DNA of 64,000 bases from Ptiloglossa arizonensis (Eukaryota; Arthropoda; Insecta; Hymenoptera; Colletidae), in assembly GCF_051014685.1 (NCBI RefSeq), contig NW_027478538.1:930001-994000 (forward strand). Reading direction: 5' to 3'. Within the stretch, counting starts at the first letter, position 1. The number at the start of each line of letters is the position of its first letter. The notes beneath the pieces were generated by a model that had not been told where the DNA came from, made no database searches, and was given only the letters and a program-made list of their open reading frames with translations. Of the stretch, positions 24,499 through 37,336 are shown in pieces. The translations under genes were made by a program, and so were the position numbers.

Positions 24499-27195
24499 CG
24501 ATAAATTTTTTGCCTTCTCAACCATTTCTTGGCTTCAAACTCCCATATCTCGCGAACGGATTGACCTAACCCAAAAATTCCTATTGCATCTGAAAGTAGA
24601 AACTCGCCCGATTACAACTGCATGCGTATTTTTTCCCTAGGCCATTCTGGTTTAGCGTTTGGAGCAGCAGAATTGCGAAAAATTTTTTGCCTTCTCAACC
24701 ATTTCTTGGCTTCAAACTCCCATATCTCGCGAACGGATTGACCTAACCCAAAAATTCCTATTGCATCTGAAAGTAGAAACTCGCCCGATTACAACTGCAT
24801 GCGTATTTTTTCCCTAGGCCATTCTGGTTTAGCGTTTGGAGCAGCAGAATTGAGAAAAATTTTTTGCCTTCTCAACCATTTCTTGGCTTCAAACTCCCAT
24901 ATCTCGCGAAGGGATTGATCTAACCCAAAAATTCCTATTGCATCTGAAAGTAGAAACTCGCCCGATTACAACGGTATGTGTATTTTTTCCCTAGGCCATT
25001 CTGGTTAAGCGCTTGGAGCAGCAGAATTCGAAAAATTTGTTGCCTTCTCAACCATTTCTTGGCTTCAAACTCCCATATCTCGCGAACGGATTGACCTAAC
25101 CCAAAAATTCCTGTTGCATCTGAAAGTAGAAACTCGCCCGATTACAGCGGTATGTGTATTTTTTCCCTAGGCCATTCTGGTTAAGCGTTTGGAGCAGCAG
25201 AATTGCGAAAAATTTGTTGTCTTCTCAACCATTTCTTAGCTTCAAACGCCCATATCTCGCGAACGGATTGACCTAACCCAAAAATTCCTATTCCGTCTGA
25301 AAGTAGAAACTAGCCCGATTACAACGGTATGTGTATTTTCTCCCTAGGCCATTCTTGTTAAGCGTTTGGAGCAGCAGAATTGCGAAAAATTTTTTGCCTT
25401 CGCAAATATTTCTTGGCTTCAAACTCACATTTCTCGCGAACGGATTGACCTAACCCAAAAATTACTGTAGCGTCTGGAAGTAGAAACTCGCCCGATTACA
25501 ACGGTATGTGTATTTTTTCCCTAGCCCATTCTGGTCAAGCGTTTGGAGCAGCAGAATTGTGAAAAATTTTTTGCCTTCTCAACCATTTCTTGGCTTCAAA
25601 CTCCCATATCTCGCGAACGGATTGACCTAACCCAAAAATTCCTGTAGCGTCTGGAAGTAGAAACTCGCCCGATTACAACGGTATGTGTATTTTTTCCCTA
25701 GGCCATTCTGGTTAAGCGTTTGGAGCAGCAGAAGTGCGAAAAATTTGTTGTCTTCTCAACCATTTCTTAGCTTCAAACTCCCATATCTCGCGAACGGATT
25801 GACCTAACCCAAAAATTCCTGTTGCATCTGAAAGTAGAAACTCGCCCGATTACAACGGTATGTGTATTTTTTCCCTACGCCATTCTGGTTAAGCGTTTGG
25901 AGCAGCAGAATTGCGAAAAATTTTTTGCCTTCTCAACCATTTCTTGGCTTCAAACTCCCATATCTCGCGAACGGATTGACCTAACCCAAAAATTCCTATT
26001 GCATCTGAAAGTAGAAACTCGCCCGATTACAACGCTGTGTGTATTTCTTCCCTAGGCCATTCTGGTAAAGCGCTTGGAGCAGCAGAATTGCGATAAATTT
26101 TTTGCCTTCTCAACCATTTCTTGGCTTCAAACTCCCATATCTCGCGAACGGATTGCCCTAACCCAAAAATTCCTATTGCATCTGAAAGTAGAAACTAGCC
26201 CGATTACAACGGTATGTGTATTTTCTTTCTAGGCCATTCTGGTTAAGCGTTTGGAGCAGCAGAATTGCGAAAAATTTGTTGTCTTCTCAACCATTTCTTA
26301 GCTTCAAACTCCCATATCTCGCGAACGGATTGACCTAACCCAAAAATTCCTGTTGCATCTGAAAGTAGGAACTCGCCCGATTACAACGGTATGTGTATTT
26401 TTTCCCTAGGCCATTCTTGTTAAGCGTTTGGAGCAGCAGAATTGCGAAAAATTTTTTGCCTTCTCAACCATTTCTTGGCTTCAAACTCCCATATCTCGCG
26501 AACGGATTGACCTAACCCAAAAATTCCTGTAGCGTCTGGAAGTAGAAACTCGCCCGATTACAACGGTATGTGTATTTTTTCCCTAGCCCATTCTGGTCAA
26601 GCGTTTGGAGCAGCAGAATTGTGAAAAATTTTTTGCCTTCTCAACCATTTCTTGGCTTCAAACTCCCATATCTCGCGAACGGATTGACCTAACCCAAAAA
26701 TTCCTATTGCATCTGAAAGTAGAAACTCGCCCGATTACAACGGCATGTGTATTTTTTCCCTAGGCCATTCTGGTTAAGCGTTTGGAACAGCAGAAGTGCG
26801 AAAAATTTGTTGTCTTCTCAACCATTTCTTAGCTTCAAACTCCCATATCTCGCGAACGGATTGACCTAACCCAAAAATTCCTGTTGCATCTGAAAGTAGA
26901 AACTCGCCCGATTACAACGGTATGTGTATTTTTTCCCTACGCCATTCTGGTTAAGCGTTTGGAGCAGCAGAATTGCGAAAAATTTTTTGTCCTCTCAACC
27001 ATTTCTTGGCTTCAAACTCCCATATCTCGCGAACGGATTGACCTAACCCAAAAATTCCTATTGCATCTGAAAGTAGAAACTCGCCCGATTACAACGGTGT
27101 GTGTATTTCTTCCCTAGGCCATTCTGGTTAAGCGCTTGGAGCAGCAGAATTGCGATAAATTTTTTGCCTTCTCAACCATTTCTTGGCTTCAAACT
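24499..27195 (+). repeat. B units with rearranged copies of the neighbouring block
   Basis: Contains a shifted partial copy of the 22.8-kb block: 24,900 to about 25,430 repeats 'gaagggattgatc', 'attcgaaaaatttg', 'attccgtctg' and 'cgcaaatatttc'. It then breaks to the 'actcacatttctcg' and 'attactgtagcg' units. 26,530-27,260 repeats 23,880-24,610 at 2,654 bp (15 units minus 1). The result is a patchwork with no single period. Confidence 0.78.
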
Positions 27196-28920
27196 CCCAT
27201 ATCTCGCGAACGGATTGACCTAACCCAAAAATTCCTATTGCATCTGAAAGTAGAAACTCGCCCGATTACAACTGCATGCGTATTTTTTCCCTAGGCCATT
27301 CTGGTTTAGCGTTTGGAGCAGCAGAATTGCGAAAAATTTTTTGCCTTCTCAACCATTTCTTGGCTTCAAACTCCCATATCTCGCGAAGGGATTGATCTAA
27401 CCCAAAAATTCCTATTGCATCTGAAAGTAGAAACTCGCCCGATTACAACGGTATGTGTATTTTTTCCCTAGGCCATTCTGGTTAAGCGCTTGGAGCAGCA
27501 GAATTCGAAAAATTTGTTGCCTTCTCAACCATTTCTTGGCTTCAAACTCCCATATCTCGCGAACGGATTGACCTAACCCAAAAATTCCTGTTGCATCTGA
27601 AAGTAGAAACTCGCCCGATTACAGCGGTATGTGTATTTTTTCCCTAGGCCATTCTGGTTAAGCGTTTGGAGCAGCAGAATTGCGAAAAATTTGTTGTCTT
27701 CTCAACCATTTCTTAGCTTCAAACGCCCATATCTCGCGAACGGATTGACCTAACCCAAAAATTCCTATTCCGTCTGAAAGTAGAAACTAGCCCGATTACA
27801 ACGGTATGTGTATTTTCTCCCTAGGCCATTCTTGTTAAGCGTTTGGAGCAGCAGAATTGCGAAAAATTTTTTGCCTTCGCAAATATTTCTTGGCTTCAAA
27901 CTCCCATATCTCGCGAACGGATTGACTTAGCCCAAAAATTCCTATTGCATCTGAAAGTAGAAACTCGCCCGATTACAGCGGTATGTGTATTTTTTCCCTA
28001 GGCCATTCTGGTTAAGCGTTTGGAGCAGCAGAATAGCGAAAAATTTTTTGCCTTCTCAACCATTTCTTGGCTTCAAACTCCCATATCTCGCGAACGGATT
28101 GACCTAACCCAAAAATTCCTGTAGCGTCTGGAAGTAGAAACTCGCCCGATTACAACGGTATGTGTATTTCTTCCCTAGCCATTCTGGTCAAGCGTTTGGA
28201 GCAGCAGAATTGCGAAAAATTTTTTGCCTTCTCAACCATTTCTTGGCTTCAAACTCCCATATCTCGCGAACGGATTGACCTAACCCAAAAATTCCTGTAG
28301 CGTCTGGAAGTAGAAACTCGCCCGATTACAACGGTATGTGTATTTTTTCCCTAGCCCATTCTGGTCAAGCGTTTGGAGCAGCAGAATTGTGAAAAATTTT
28401 TTGCCTTCTCAACCATTTCTTGGCTTCAAACTCCCATATCTCGCGAACGGATTGACCTAACCCAAAAATTCCTATTGCATCTGAAAGTAGAAACTCGCCC
28501 GATTACAACGGCATGTGTATTTTTTCCCTAGGCCATTCTGGTTAAGCGTTTGGAACAGCAGAAGTGCGAAAAATTTGTTGTCTTCTCAACCATTTCTTAG
28601 CTTCAAACTCCCATATCTCGCGAACGGATTGACCTAACCCAAAAATTCCTGTTGCATCTGAAAGTAGAAACTCGCCCGATTACAACGGTATGTGTATTTT
28701 TTCCCTACGCCATTCTGGTTAAGCGTTTGGAGCAGCAGAATTGCGAAAAATTTTTTGTCTTCTCAACCATTTCTTGGCTTCAAACTCCCATATCTCGCGA
28801 ACGGATTGACCTAACCCAAAAATTCCTATTGCATCTGAAAGTAGAAACTCGCCCGATTACAACGGTGTGTGTATTTCTTCCCTAGGCCATTCTGGTTAAG
28901 CGCTTGGAGCAGCAGAATTC
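27196..28920 (+). repeat. B block, copy 2
   Basis: Counterpart of 22,774-24,498. After about 28,920 this copy jumps directly to the 'cagaattcgaaaaatttg' unit, whereas copy 1 continues with 'gcgataaatttt'. Confidence 0.87.
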
Positions 28921-29789
28921 GAAAAATTTGTTGCCTTCTCAACCATTTCTTGGCTTCAAACTCCCATATCTCGCGAACGGATTGACCTAACCCAAAAATT
29001 CCTGTTGCATCTGAAAGTAGAAACTCGCCCGATTACAGCGGTATGTGTATTTTTTCCCTAGGCCATTCTGGTTAAGCGTTTGGAGCAGCAGAATTGCGAA
29101 AAATTTGTTGTCTTCTCAACCATTTCTTAGCTTCAAACGCCCATATCTCGCGAACGGATTGACCTAACCCAAAAATTCCTATTCCGTCTGAAAGAAGAAA
29201 CTAGCCCGATTACAACGGTATGTGTATTTTCTCCCTAGGCCATTCTTGTTAAGCGTTTGGAGCAGCAGAATTGCGAAAAATTTTTTGCCTTCGCAAATAT
29301 TTCTTGGCTTCAAACTCCCATATCTCGCGAACGGATTGACTTAGCCCAAAAATTCCTATTGCATCTGAAAGTAGAAACTCGCCCGATTACAGCGGTATGT
29401 GTATTTTTTCCCTAGGCCATTCTGGTTAAGCGTTTGGAGCAGCAGAATAGCGAAAAATTTTTTGCCTTCTCAACCATTTCTTGGCTTCAAACTCCCATAT
29501 CTCGCGAACGGATTGACCTAACCCAAAAATTCCTGTAGCGTCTGGAAGTAGAAACTCGCCCGATTACAACGGTATGTGTATTTCTTCCCTAGCCATTCTG
29601 GTCAAGCGTTTGGAGCAGCAGAATTGCGAAAAATTTTTTGCCTTCTTAACCATTTCTTGGCTTCAAACTCCCATATCTCGCGAACGGATTGACCTAACCC
29701 AAAAATTCCTATTGCATCTGAAAGTAGAAACTCGCCCGATTACAACGGTATGTGTATTTCTTCCCTAGCCCATTCTGGTCAAGCGTTTG
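28921..29789 (+). repeat. B units, partial third copy of the same block
   Basis: Repeats the order 'attcgaaaaatttg', 'attccgtctg' (here 'gaaagaagaaac'), 'cgcaaatatttc', 'gacttagccc', 'cagaatagcg', and 'ttcttccctagcc' seen at 23,080-23,780 and 27,500-28,200. At about 29,640 one unit has 'ccttcttaacc'. Confidence 0.78.
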
Positions 29790-31324
29790 GAGCAGCAGAA
29801 TTGCGAAAAATTTTTTGCCTTCTCAACCATTTCTTGGCTTCAAACTCCCATATCTCGCGAACGGATTGACCTAACCCAAAAATTCCTATTGCATCTGAAA
29901 GTAAAAACTCGCCCGATTACAACTGCATGCGTATTTTTTCCCTAGGCCATTCTGGTTTAGCGTTTGGAGCAGCAGAATTGCGAAAAATTTGTTGTCTTTT
30001 CAACCATTTCTTAGCTTCAAACTCGCATATCTCGCGAACGGATTGATCTAACCCAAAAATTCCTATTGCATCTGAAAGTAGAAACTAGCCCGATTACAAC
30101 GGTATGTGTATTTTCTCTCTAGGCCATTCTGGTTAAGCATTTGGAGCAGCAGAATTGCGAAAAATTTGTTGTCTTCTCAACCATTTCTTAGCTTCAAACT
30201 CCCATATCTCGCGAACGGATTGACCTAACCCAAAAATTCCTGTTGCATCTGAAAGTAGAAACTCGCCCGATTACAACGGTATGTGTATTTTTTCCCTAGG
30301 CCATTCTTGTTAAGGGTTTGGAGCAGCAGAATTGCGAAAAATTTTTTGCCTTCTCAACCATTTCTTGGCTTCAAACTCCCATATCTCGCGAACGGATTGA
30401 CATAACCCAAAAATTCCTATTGCATCTGAAAGTAGAAACTCGCCCGATTACAGCGGTATGTGTATTTTTTCCCTAGTCCATTCTGGTTAAGCGTTTGGAG
30501 CAGCAGAATTGCGAAAATTTTTTTGCCTTCTCAACCATTTCTTGGCTTCAAACTCACATATCTCGCGAACGGATTGACCTAACCCAAAAATTACTGTAGC
30601 GTCTGGAAGTAGAAACTCGCCCGATTACAACGGTATGTGTATTTTTTCCCTAGCACATTCTGGTCAAGCGTTTGGAGCAGCAGAATTGTGAAAAATTTTT
30701 TGCCTTCTCAACCATTTCTTGGCTTCAAACTCCCATATCTCGCGAACGGATTGACCTAACCCAAAAATTCCTGTAGCGTCTGGAAGTAGAAACTCGCCCG
30801 ATTACAACGGTATGTGTATTTTTTCCCTAGCCCATTCTGGTCAAGCGTTTGGAGCAGCAGAATTGCGAAAAATTTGTTGTCTTCTCAACCATTTCTTAGC
30901 TTCAAACTCCCATATCTCGCGAACGGATTGACCTAACCCAAAAATTCCTATTGCATCTGAAAGTAGAAACTCGCCCGATTACAAGGGTATGTGTATTTTT
31001 CCCTAGGCCATTCTGGTTAAGCGTTTGGAGCAGCAGAATAGCGAAAAATTTGTTGCCTTCTCAACCATTTCTTGGCTTCAAACTCCCATATCTCGCGAAC
31101 GGATTGACATAACCCAAAAATTCCTGTTGCGTGTGAAAGTAGAAACTCGCCCGATTACAGCGGTATGTGTATTTTTTCCGTACGCCATTCTGGTTAAGCG
31201 TTTGGAGCAGCAGAATTGCGAAAATTTTTTTGCCTTCTCAACCATTTCTTGGCTTCAAACTCCCATATCTCGCGAACGGATTGACCTAACCCAAAAATTC
31301 CTATTGCATCTGAAAGTAGAAACT
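29790..31324 (+). repeat. B units ancestral to the 14-unit module
   Basis: About 29,790-31,137 matches 35,448-36,795 at an offset of 5,658 bp (32 units minus 6). Shared markers: 'gaaagtaaaaactcg', 'tgtcttttcaacc', 'actcgcatatc', 'ttctctctagg', 'aagcatttgg', and 'ctagtccattctgg'. Differences such as 'taagggtttgg' at about 30,310, 'gcgtgtgaaag' at about 31,131 and 'gaacgg' for 'gaatgg' show it is older than the 6,012-bp duplication. Confidence 0.82.
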
Positions 31325-34300
31325 CGCCCGATTACAAGGGTATGTGTATTTTTCCCTAGGCCATTCTGGTTAAGCGTTTGGAGCAGCAGAATAGCGAAAA
31401 ATTTGTTGCCTTCTCAACCATTTCTTGGCTTCAAACTCCCATATCTCGCGAACGGATTGACATAACCCAAAAATTCCTGTTGCGTCTGAAAGTAGAAACT
31501 CGCCCGATTACAGCGGTATGTGTATTTTTTCCCTAGCCCATTCTGGTCAAGCGTTTGGAGCAGCAGAATTGCGAAAAATTTGTTGTCTTCTCAACCATTT
31601 CTTAGCTTCAAACTCCCATATCTCGCGAACGGATTGACCTAACCCAAAAATTCCTATTGCATCTGAAAGTAGAAACTCGCCCGATTACAACGGTATGTGT
31701 ATTTTTTCCCTAGGCCATTCTGGTTAAGCGTTTGGAGCAGCAGAAGTGCGAAAAATTTGTTGTCTTCTCAACCATTTCTTAGCTTCAAACTCCCATATCT
31801 CGCGAACGGATTGACCTAACCCAAAAATTCCTGTTGCATCTGAAAGTAGAAACACGCCCGATTACAACGGTATGCGTATTTTTTCCCTACGCCATTCTGG
31901 TTAAGCGTTTGGAGCAGCAGAATTGCGAAAAATTTTTTGCCTTCTCAACCATTTCTTGGCTTCAAACTCCCATATCTCGCGAACGGATTGACCTAACCCA
32001 AAAATTCCTATTGCATCTGAAAGTAAAAACTCGCCCGATTACAACTGCATGCGTATTTTTTCCCTAGGCCATTCTGGTTTAGCGTTTGGAGCAGCAGAAT
32101 TGCGAAAAATTTGTTGTCTTTTCAACCATTTCTTAGCTTCAAACTCGCATATCTCGCGAACGGATTGATCTAACCCAAAAATTCCTATTGCATCTGAAAG
32201 TAGAAACTAGCCCGATTACAACGGTATGTGTATTTTCTCTCTAGGCCATTCTGGTTAAGCATTTGGAGCAGCAGAATTGCGAAAATTTTTTTGCCTTCTC
32301 AACCATTTCTTGGCTTCAAACTCACATATCTCGCGAACGGATTGACCTAACCCAAAAATTACTGTAGCGTCTGGAAGTAGAAACTCGCCCGATTACAACG
32401 GTATGTGTATTTTTTCCCTAGCACATTCTGGTCAAGCGTTTGGAGCAGCAGAATTGTGAAAAATTTTTTGCCTTCTCAACCATTTCTTGGCTTCAAACTC
32501 CCATATCTCGCGAACGGATTGACCTAACCCAAAAATTCCTGTAGCGTCTGGAAGTAGAAACTCGCCCGATTACAACGGTATGTGTATTTTTTCCCTAGCC
32601 CATTCTGGTCAAGCGTTTGGAGCAGCAGAATTGCGAAAAATTTGTTGTCTTCTCAACCATTTCTTAGCTTCAAACTCCCATATCTCGCGAACGGATTGAC
32701 CTAACCCAAAAATTCCTATTGCATCTGAAAGTAGAAACTCGCCCGATTACAAGGGTATGTGTATTTTTCCCTAGGCCATTCTGGTTAAGCGTTTGGAGCA
32801 GCAGAATAGCGAAAAATTTGTTGCCTTCTCAACCATTTCTTGGCTTCAAACTCCCATATCTCGCGAACGGATTGACATAACCCAAAAATTCCTGTTGCGT
32901 GTGAAAGTAGAAACTCGCCCGATTACAGCGGTATGTGTATTTTTTCCGTACGCCATTCTGGTTAAGCGTTTGGAGCAGCAGAATTGCGAAAAATTTTTTG
33001 CCTTCTCAACCATTTCTTGGCTTCAAACTCCCATATCTCGCGAACGGATTGACCTAACCCAAAAATTCCTATTGCATCTGAAAGTAGAAACTCGCCCGAT
33101 TACAAGGGTATGTGTATTTTTCCCTAGGCCATTCTGGTTAAGCGTTTGGAGCAGCAGAATAGCGAAAAATTTGTTGCCTTCTCAACCATTTCTTGGCTTC
33201 AAACTCCCATATCTCGCGAACGGATTGACATAACCCAAAAATTCCTGTTGCGTCTGAAAGTAGAAACTCGCCCGATTACAGCGGTATGTGTATTTTTTCC
33301 CTAGCCCATTCTGGTCAAGCGTTTGGAGCAGCAGAATTGCGAAAAATTTGTTGTCTTCTCAACCATTTCTTAGCTTCAAACTCCCATATCTCGCGAACGG
33401 ATTGACCTAACCCAAAAATTCCTATTGCATCTGAAAGTAGAAACTCGCCCGATTACAACGGTATGTGTATTTTTTCCCTAGGCCATTCTGGTTAAGCGTT
33501 TGGAGCAGCAGAAGTGCGAAAAATTTGTTGTCTTCTCAACCATTTCTTAGCTTCAAACTCCCATATCTCGCGAACGGATTGACCTAACCCAAAAATTCCT
33601 GTTGCATCTGAAAGTAGAAACACGCCCGATTACAACGGTATGCGTATTTTTTCCCTACGCCATTCTGGTTAAGCGTTTGGAGCAGCAGAATTGCGAAAAA
33701 TTTTTTGCCTTCTCAACCATTTCTTGGCTTCAAACTCCCATATCTCGCGAACGGATTGACCTAACCCAAAAATTCCTATTGCATCTGAAAGTAAAAACTC
33801 GCCCGATTACAACTGCATGCGTATTTTTTCCCTAGGCCATTCTGGTTTAGCGTTTGGAGCAGCAGAATTGCGAAAAATTTGTTGTCTTTTCAACCATTTC
33901 TTAGCTTCAAACTCGCATATCTCGCGAACGGATTGATCTAACCCAAAAATTCCTATTGCATCTGAAAGTAGAAACTAGCCCGATTACAACGGTATGTGTA
34001 TTTTCTCTCTAGGCCATTCTGGTTAAGCATTTGGAGCAGCAGAATTGCGAAAATTTTTTTGCCTTCTCAACCATTTCTTGGCTTCAAACTCACATATCTC
34101 GCGAACGGATTGACCTAACCCAAAAATTACTGTAGCGTCTGGAAGTAGAAACTCGCCCGATTACAACGGTATGTGTATTTTTTCCCTAGCACATTCTGGT
34201 CAAGCGTTTGGAGCAGCAGAATTGTGAAAAATTTTTTGCCTTCTCAACCATTTCTTGGCTTCAAACTCCCATATCTCGCGAACGGATTGACCTAACCCAA

Positions 34301-37300
34301 AAATTCCTGTAGCGTCTGGAAGTAGAAACTCGCCCGATTACAACGGTATGTGTATTTTTTCCCTAGCCCATTCTGGTCAAGCGTTTGGAGCAGCAGAATT
34401 GCGAAAAATTTGTTGTCTTCTCAACCATTTCTTAGCTTCAAACTCCCATATCTCGCGAACGGATTGACCTAACCCAAAAATTCCTATTGCATCTGAAAGT
34501 AGAAACTCGCCCGATTACAAGGGTATGTGTATTTTTCCCTAGGCCATTCTGGTTAAGCGTTTGGAGCAGCAGAATAGCGAAAAATTTGTTGCCTTCTCAA
34601 CCATTTCTTGGCTTCAAACTCCCATATCTCGCGAACGGATTGACATAACCCAAAAATTCCTGTTGCGTGTGAAAGTAGAAACTCGCCCGATTACAGCGGT
34701 ATGTGTATTTTTTCCGTACGCCATTCTGGTTAAGCGTTTGGAGCAGCAGAATTGCGAAAAATTTTTTGCCTTCTCAACCATTTCTTGGCTTCAAACTCCC
34801 ATATCTCGCGAACGGATTGACCTAACCCAAAAATTCCTATTGCATCTGAAAGTAGAAACTCGCCCGATTACAAGGGTATGTGTATTTTTCCCTAGGCCAT
34901 TCTGGTTAAGCGTTTGGAGCAGCAGAATAGCGAAAAATTTGTTGCCTTCTCAACCATTTCTTGGCTTCAAACTCCCATATCTCGCGAACGGATTGACATA
35001 ACCCAAAAATTCCTGTTGCGTCTGAAAGTAGAAACTCGCCCGATTACAGCGGTATGTGTATTTTTTCCCTAGCCCATTCTGGTCAAGCGTTTGGAGCAGC
35101 AGAATTGCGAAAAATTTGTTGTCTTCTCAACCATTTCTTAGCTTCAAACTCCCATATCTCGCGAACGGATTGACCTAACCCAAAAATTCCTATTGCATCT
35201 GAAAGTAGAAACTCGCCCGATTACAACGGTATGTGTATTTTTTCCCTAGGCCATTCTGGTTAAGCGTTTGGAGCAGCAGAAGTGCGAAAAATTTGTTGTC
35301 TTCTCAACCATTTCTTAGCTTCAAACTCCCATATCTCGCGAACGGATTGACCTAACCCAAAAATTCCTGTTGCATCTGAAAGTAGAAACACGCCCGATTA
35401 CAACGGTATGCGTATTTTTTCCCTACGCCATTCTGGTTAAGCGTTTGGAGCAGCAGAATTGCGAAAAATTTTTTGCCTTCTCAACCATTTCTTGGCTTCA
35501 AACTCCCATATCTCGCGAACGGATTGACCTAACCCAAAAATTCCTATTGCATCTGAAAGTAAAAACTCGCCCGATTACAACTGCATGCGTATTTTTTCCC
35601 TAGGCCATTCTGGTTTAGCGTTTGGAGCAGCAGAATTGCGAAAAATTTGTTGTCTTTTCAACCATTTCTTAGCTTCAAACTCGCATATCTCGCGAACGGA
35701 TTGATCTAACCCAAAAATTCCTATTGCATCTGAAAGTAGAAACTAGCCCGATTACAACGGTATGTGTATTTTCTCTCTAGGCCATTCTGGTTAAGCATTT
35801 GGAGCAGCAGAATTGCGAAAAATTTGTTGTCTTCTCAACCATTTCTTAGCTTCAAACTCCCATATCTCGCGAACGGATTGACCTAACCCAAAAATTCCTG
35901 TTGCATCTGAAAGTAGAAACTCGCCCGATTACAACGGTATGTGTATTTTTTCCCTAGGCCATTCTTGTTAAGCGTTTGGAGCAGCAGAATTGCGAAAAAT
36001 TTTTTGCCTTCTCAACCATTTCTTGGCTTCAAACTCCCATATCTCGCGAATGGATTGACATAACCCAAAAATTCCTATTGCATCTGAAAGTAGAAACTCG
36101 CCCGATTACAGCGGTATGTGTATTTTTTCCCTAGTCCATTCTGGTTAAGCGTTTGGAGCAGCAGAATTGCGAAAATTTTTTTGCCTTCTCAACCATTTCT
36201 TGGCTTCAAACTCACATATCTCGCGAACGGATTGACCTAACCCAAAAATTACTGTAGCGTCTGGAAGTAGAAACTCGCCCGATTACAACGGTATGTGTAT
36301 TTTTTCCCTAGCCCATTCTGGTCAAGCGTTTGGAGCAGCAGAATTGTGAAAAATTTTTTGCCTTCTCAACCATTTCTTGGCTTCAAACTCCCATATCTCG
36401 CGAACGGATTGACCTAACCCAAAAATTCCTGTAGCGTCTGGAAGTAGAAACTCGCCCGATTACAACGGTATGTGTATTTTTTCCCTAGCCCATTCTGGTC
36501 AAGCGTTTGGAGCAGCAGAATTGCGAAAAATTTGTTGTCTTCTCAACCATTTCTTAGCTTCAAACTCCCATATCTCGCGAACGGATTGACCTAACCCAAA
36601 AATTCCTATTGCATCTGAAAGTAGAAACTCGCCCGATTACAAGGGTATGTGTATTTTTCCCTAGGCCATTCTGGTTAAGCGTTTGGAGCAGCAGAATAGC
36701 GAAAAATTTGTTGCCTTCTCAACCATTTCTTGGCTTCAAACTCCCATATCTCGCGAACGGATTGACATAACCCAAAAATTCCTGTTGCGTCTGAAAGTAG
36801 AAACTCGCCCGATTACAGCGGTATGTGTATTTTTTCCGTACGCCATTCTGGTTAAGCGTTTGGAGCAGCAGAATTGCGAAAAATTTTTTGCCTTCTCAAC
36901 CATTTCTTGGCTTCAAACTCCCATATCTCGCGAACGGATTGACCTAACCCAAAAATTCCTGTAGCGTCTGGAAGTAGAAACTCGCCCGATTACAACGGTA
37001 TGTGTATTTTTTCCCTAGCCCATTCTGGTCAAGCTTTTGGAGCAGCAGAATAGCGAAAAATTTGTTGCCTTCTCAACCATTTCTTGGCTTCAAACTCCCA
37101 TATCTCGCGAACGGATTGACATAACCCAAAAATTCCTGTTGCGTCTGAAAGTAGAAACTCGCCCGATTACAGCGGTATGTGTATTTTTTCCGTACGCCAT
37201 TCTGGTTAAGCGTTTGGAGCAGCAGAATTGCGAAAAATTTTTTGCCTTCTCAACCATTTCTTGGCTTCAAACTCCCATATCTCGCAAACGGATTGACCTA

Positions 37301-37336
37301 ACCCAAAAATTCCTGTAGCGTCTGGAAGTAGAAACT
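31325..37336 (+). repeat. 6,012-bp B superblock, copy 1 (34 units)
   Basis: Contains three modules in monomer register: 31,325-33,092 (10 units, 1,768 bp), 33,093-34,860 (10 units, 1,768 bp) and 34,861-37,336 (14 units, 2,476 bp). Six units carry the five-T deletion 'gtatttttccctagg', which explains 34 x 177 minus 6. Diagnostic variants include 'cacgcccg' with 'ggtatgcg', 'ctagcacattctgg', 'ccgtacgcc', 'ttctctctagg', and in the last module 'gcgaatggattg', 'aagcttttggag' and 'ctcgcaaacgg'. The longest open frames of the window (146 codons) sit here because of 'ccgtacgcc', which removes a TAG. Confidence 0.93.
33093..34860 (+). repeat. 10-unit B module (1,768 bp), example within the superblock
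   Basis: Identical at all markers to 31,325-33,092, and recurring at 37,337, 39,105 and within the start of 34,861 and 40,873. Two of its ten units carry the five-T deletion, giving 1,770 minus 2. In the 14-unit module the same order is extended by two units after 'aagcatttgg' ('gttgtcttctcaacc' and 'ccattcttgttaag') and by two more near 36,960-37,336. Confidence 0.88.

Noticed and set aside
31025..31465. Open frame of 146 codons, repeated at 32,793, 34,561, 38,805 and 40,573
   Set aside because: It starts at TTG, consists of 2.5 satellite units translated in a 59-residue period, and owes its length to a lost TAG. No domain, no signal peptide and no start context; copies are identical only because the DNA block is duplicated.
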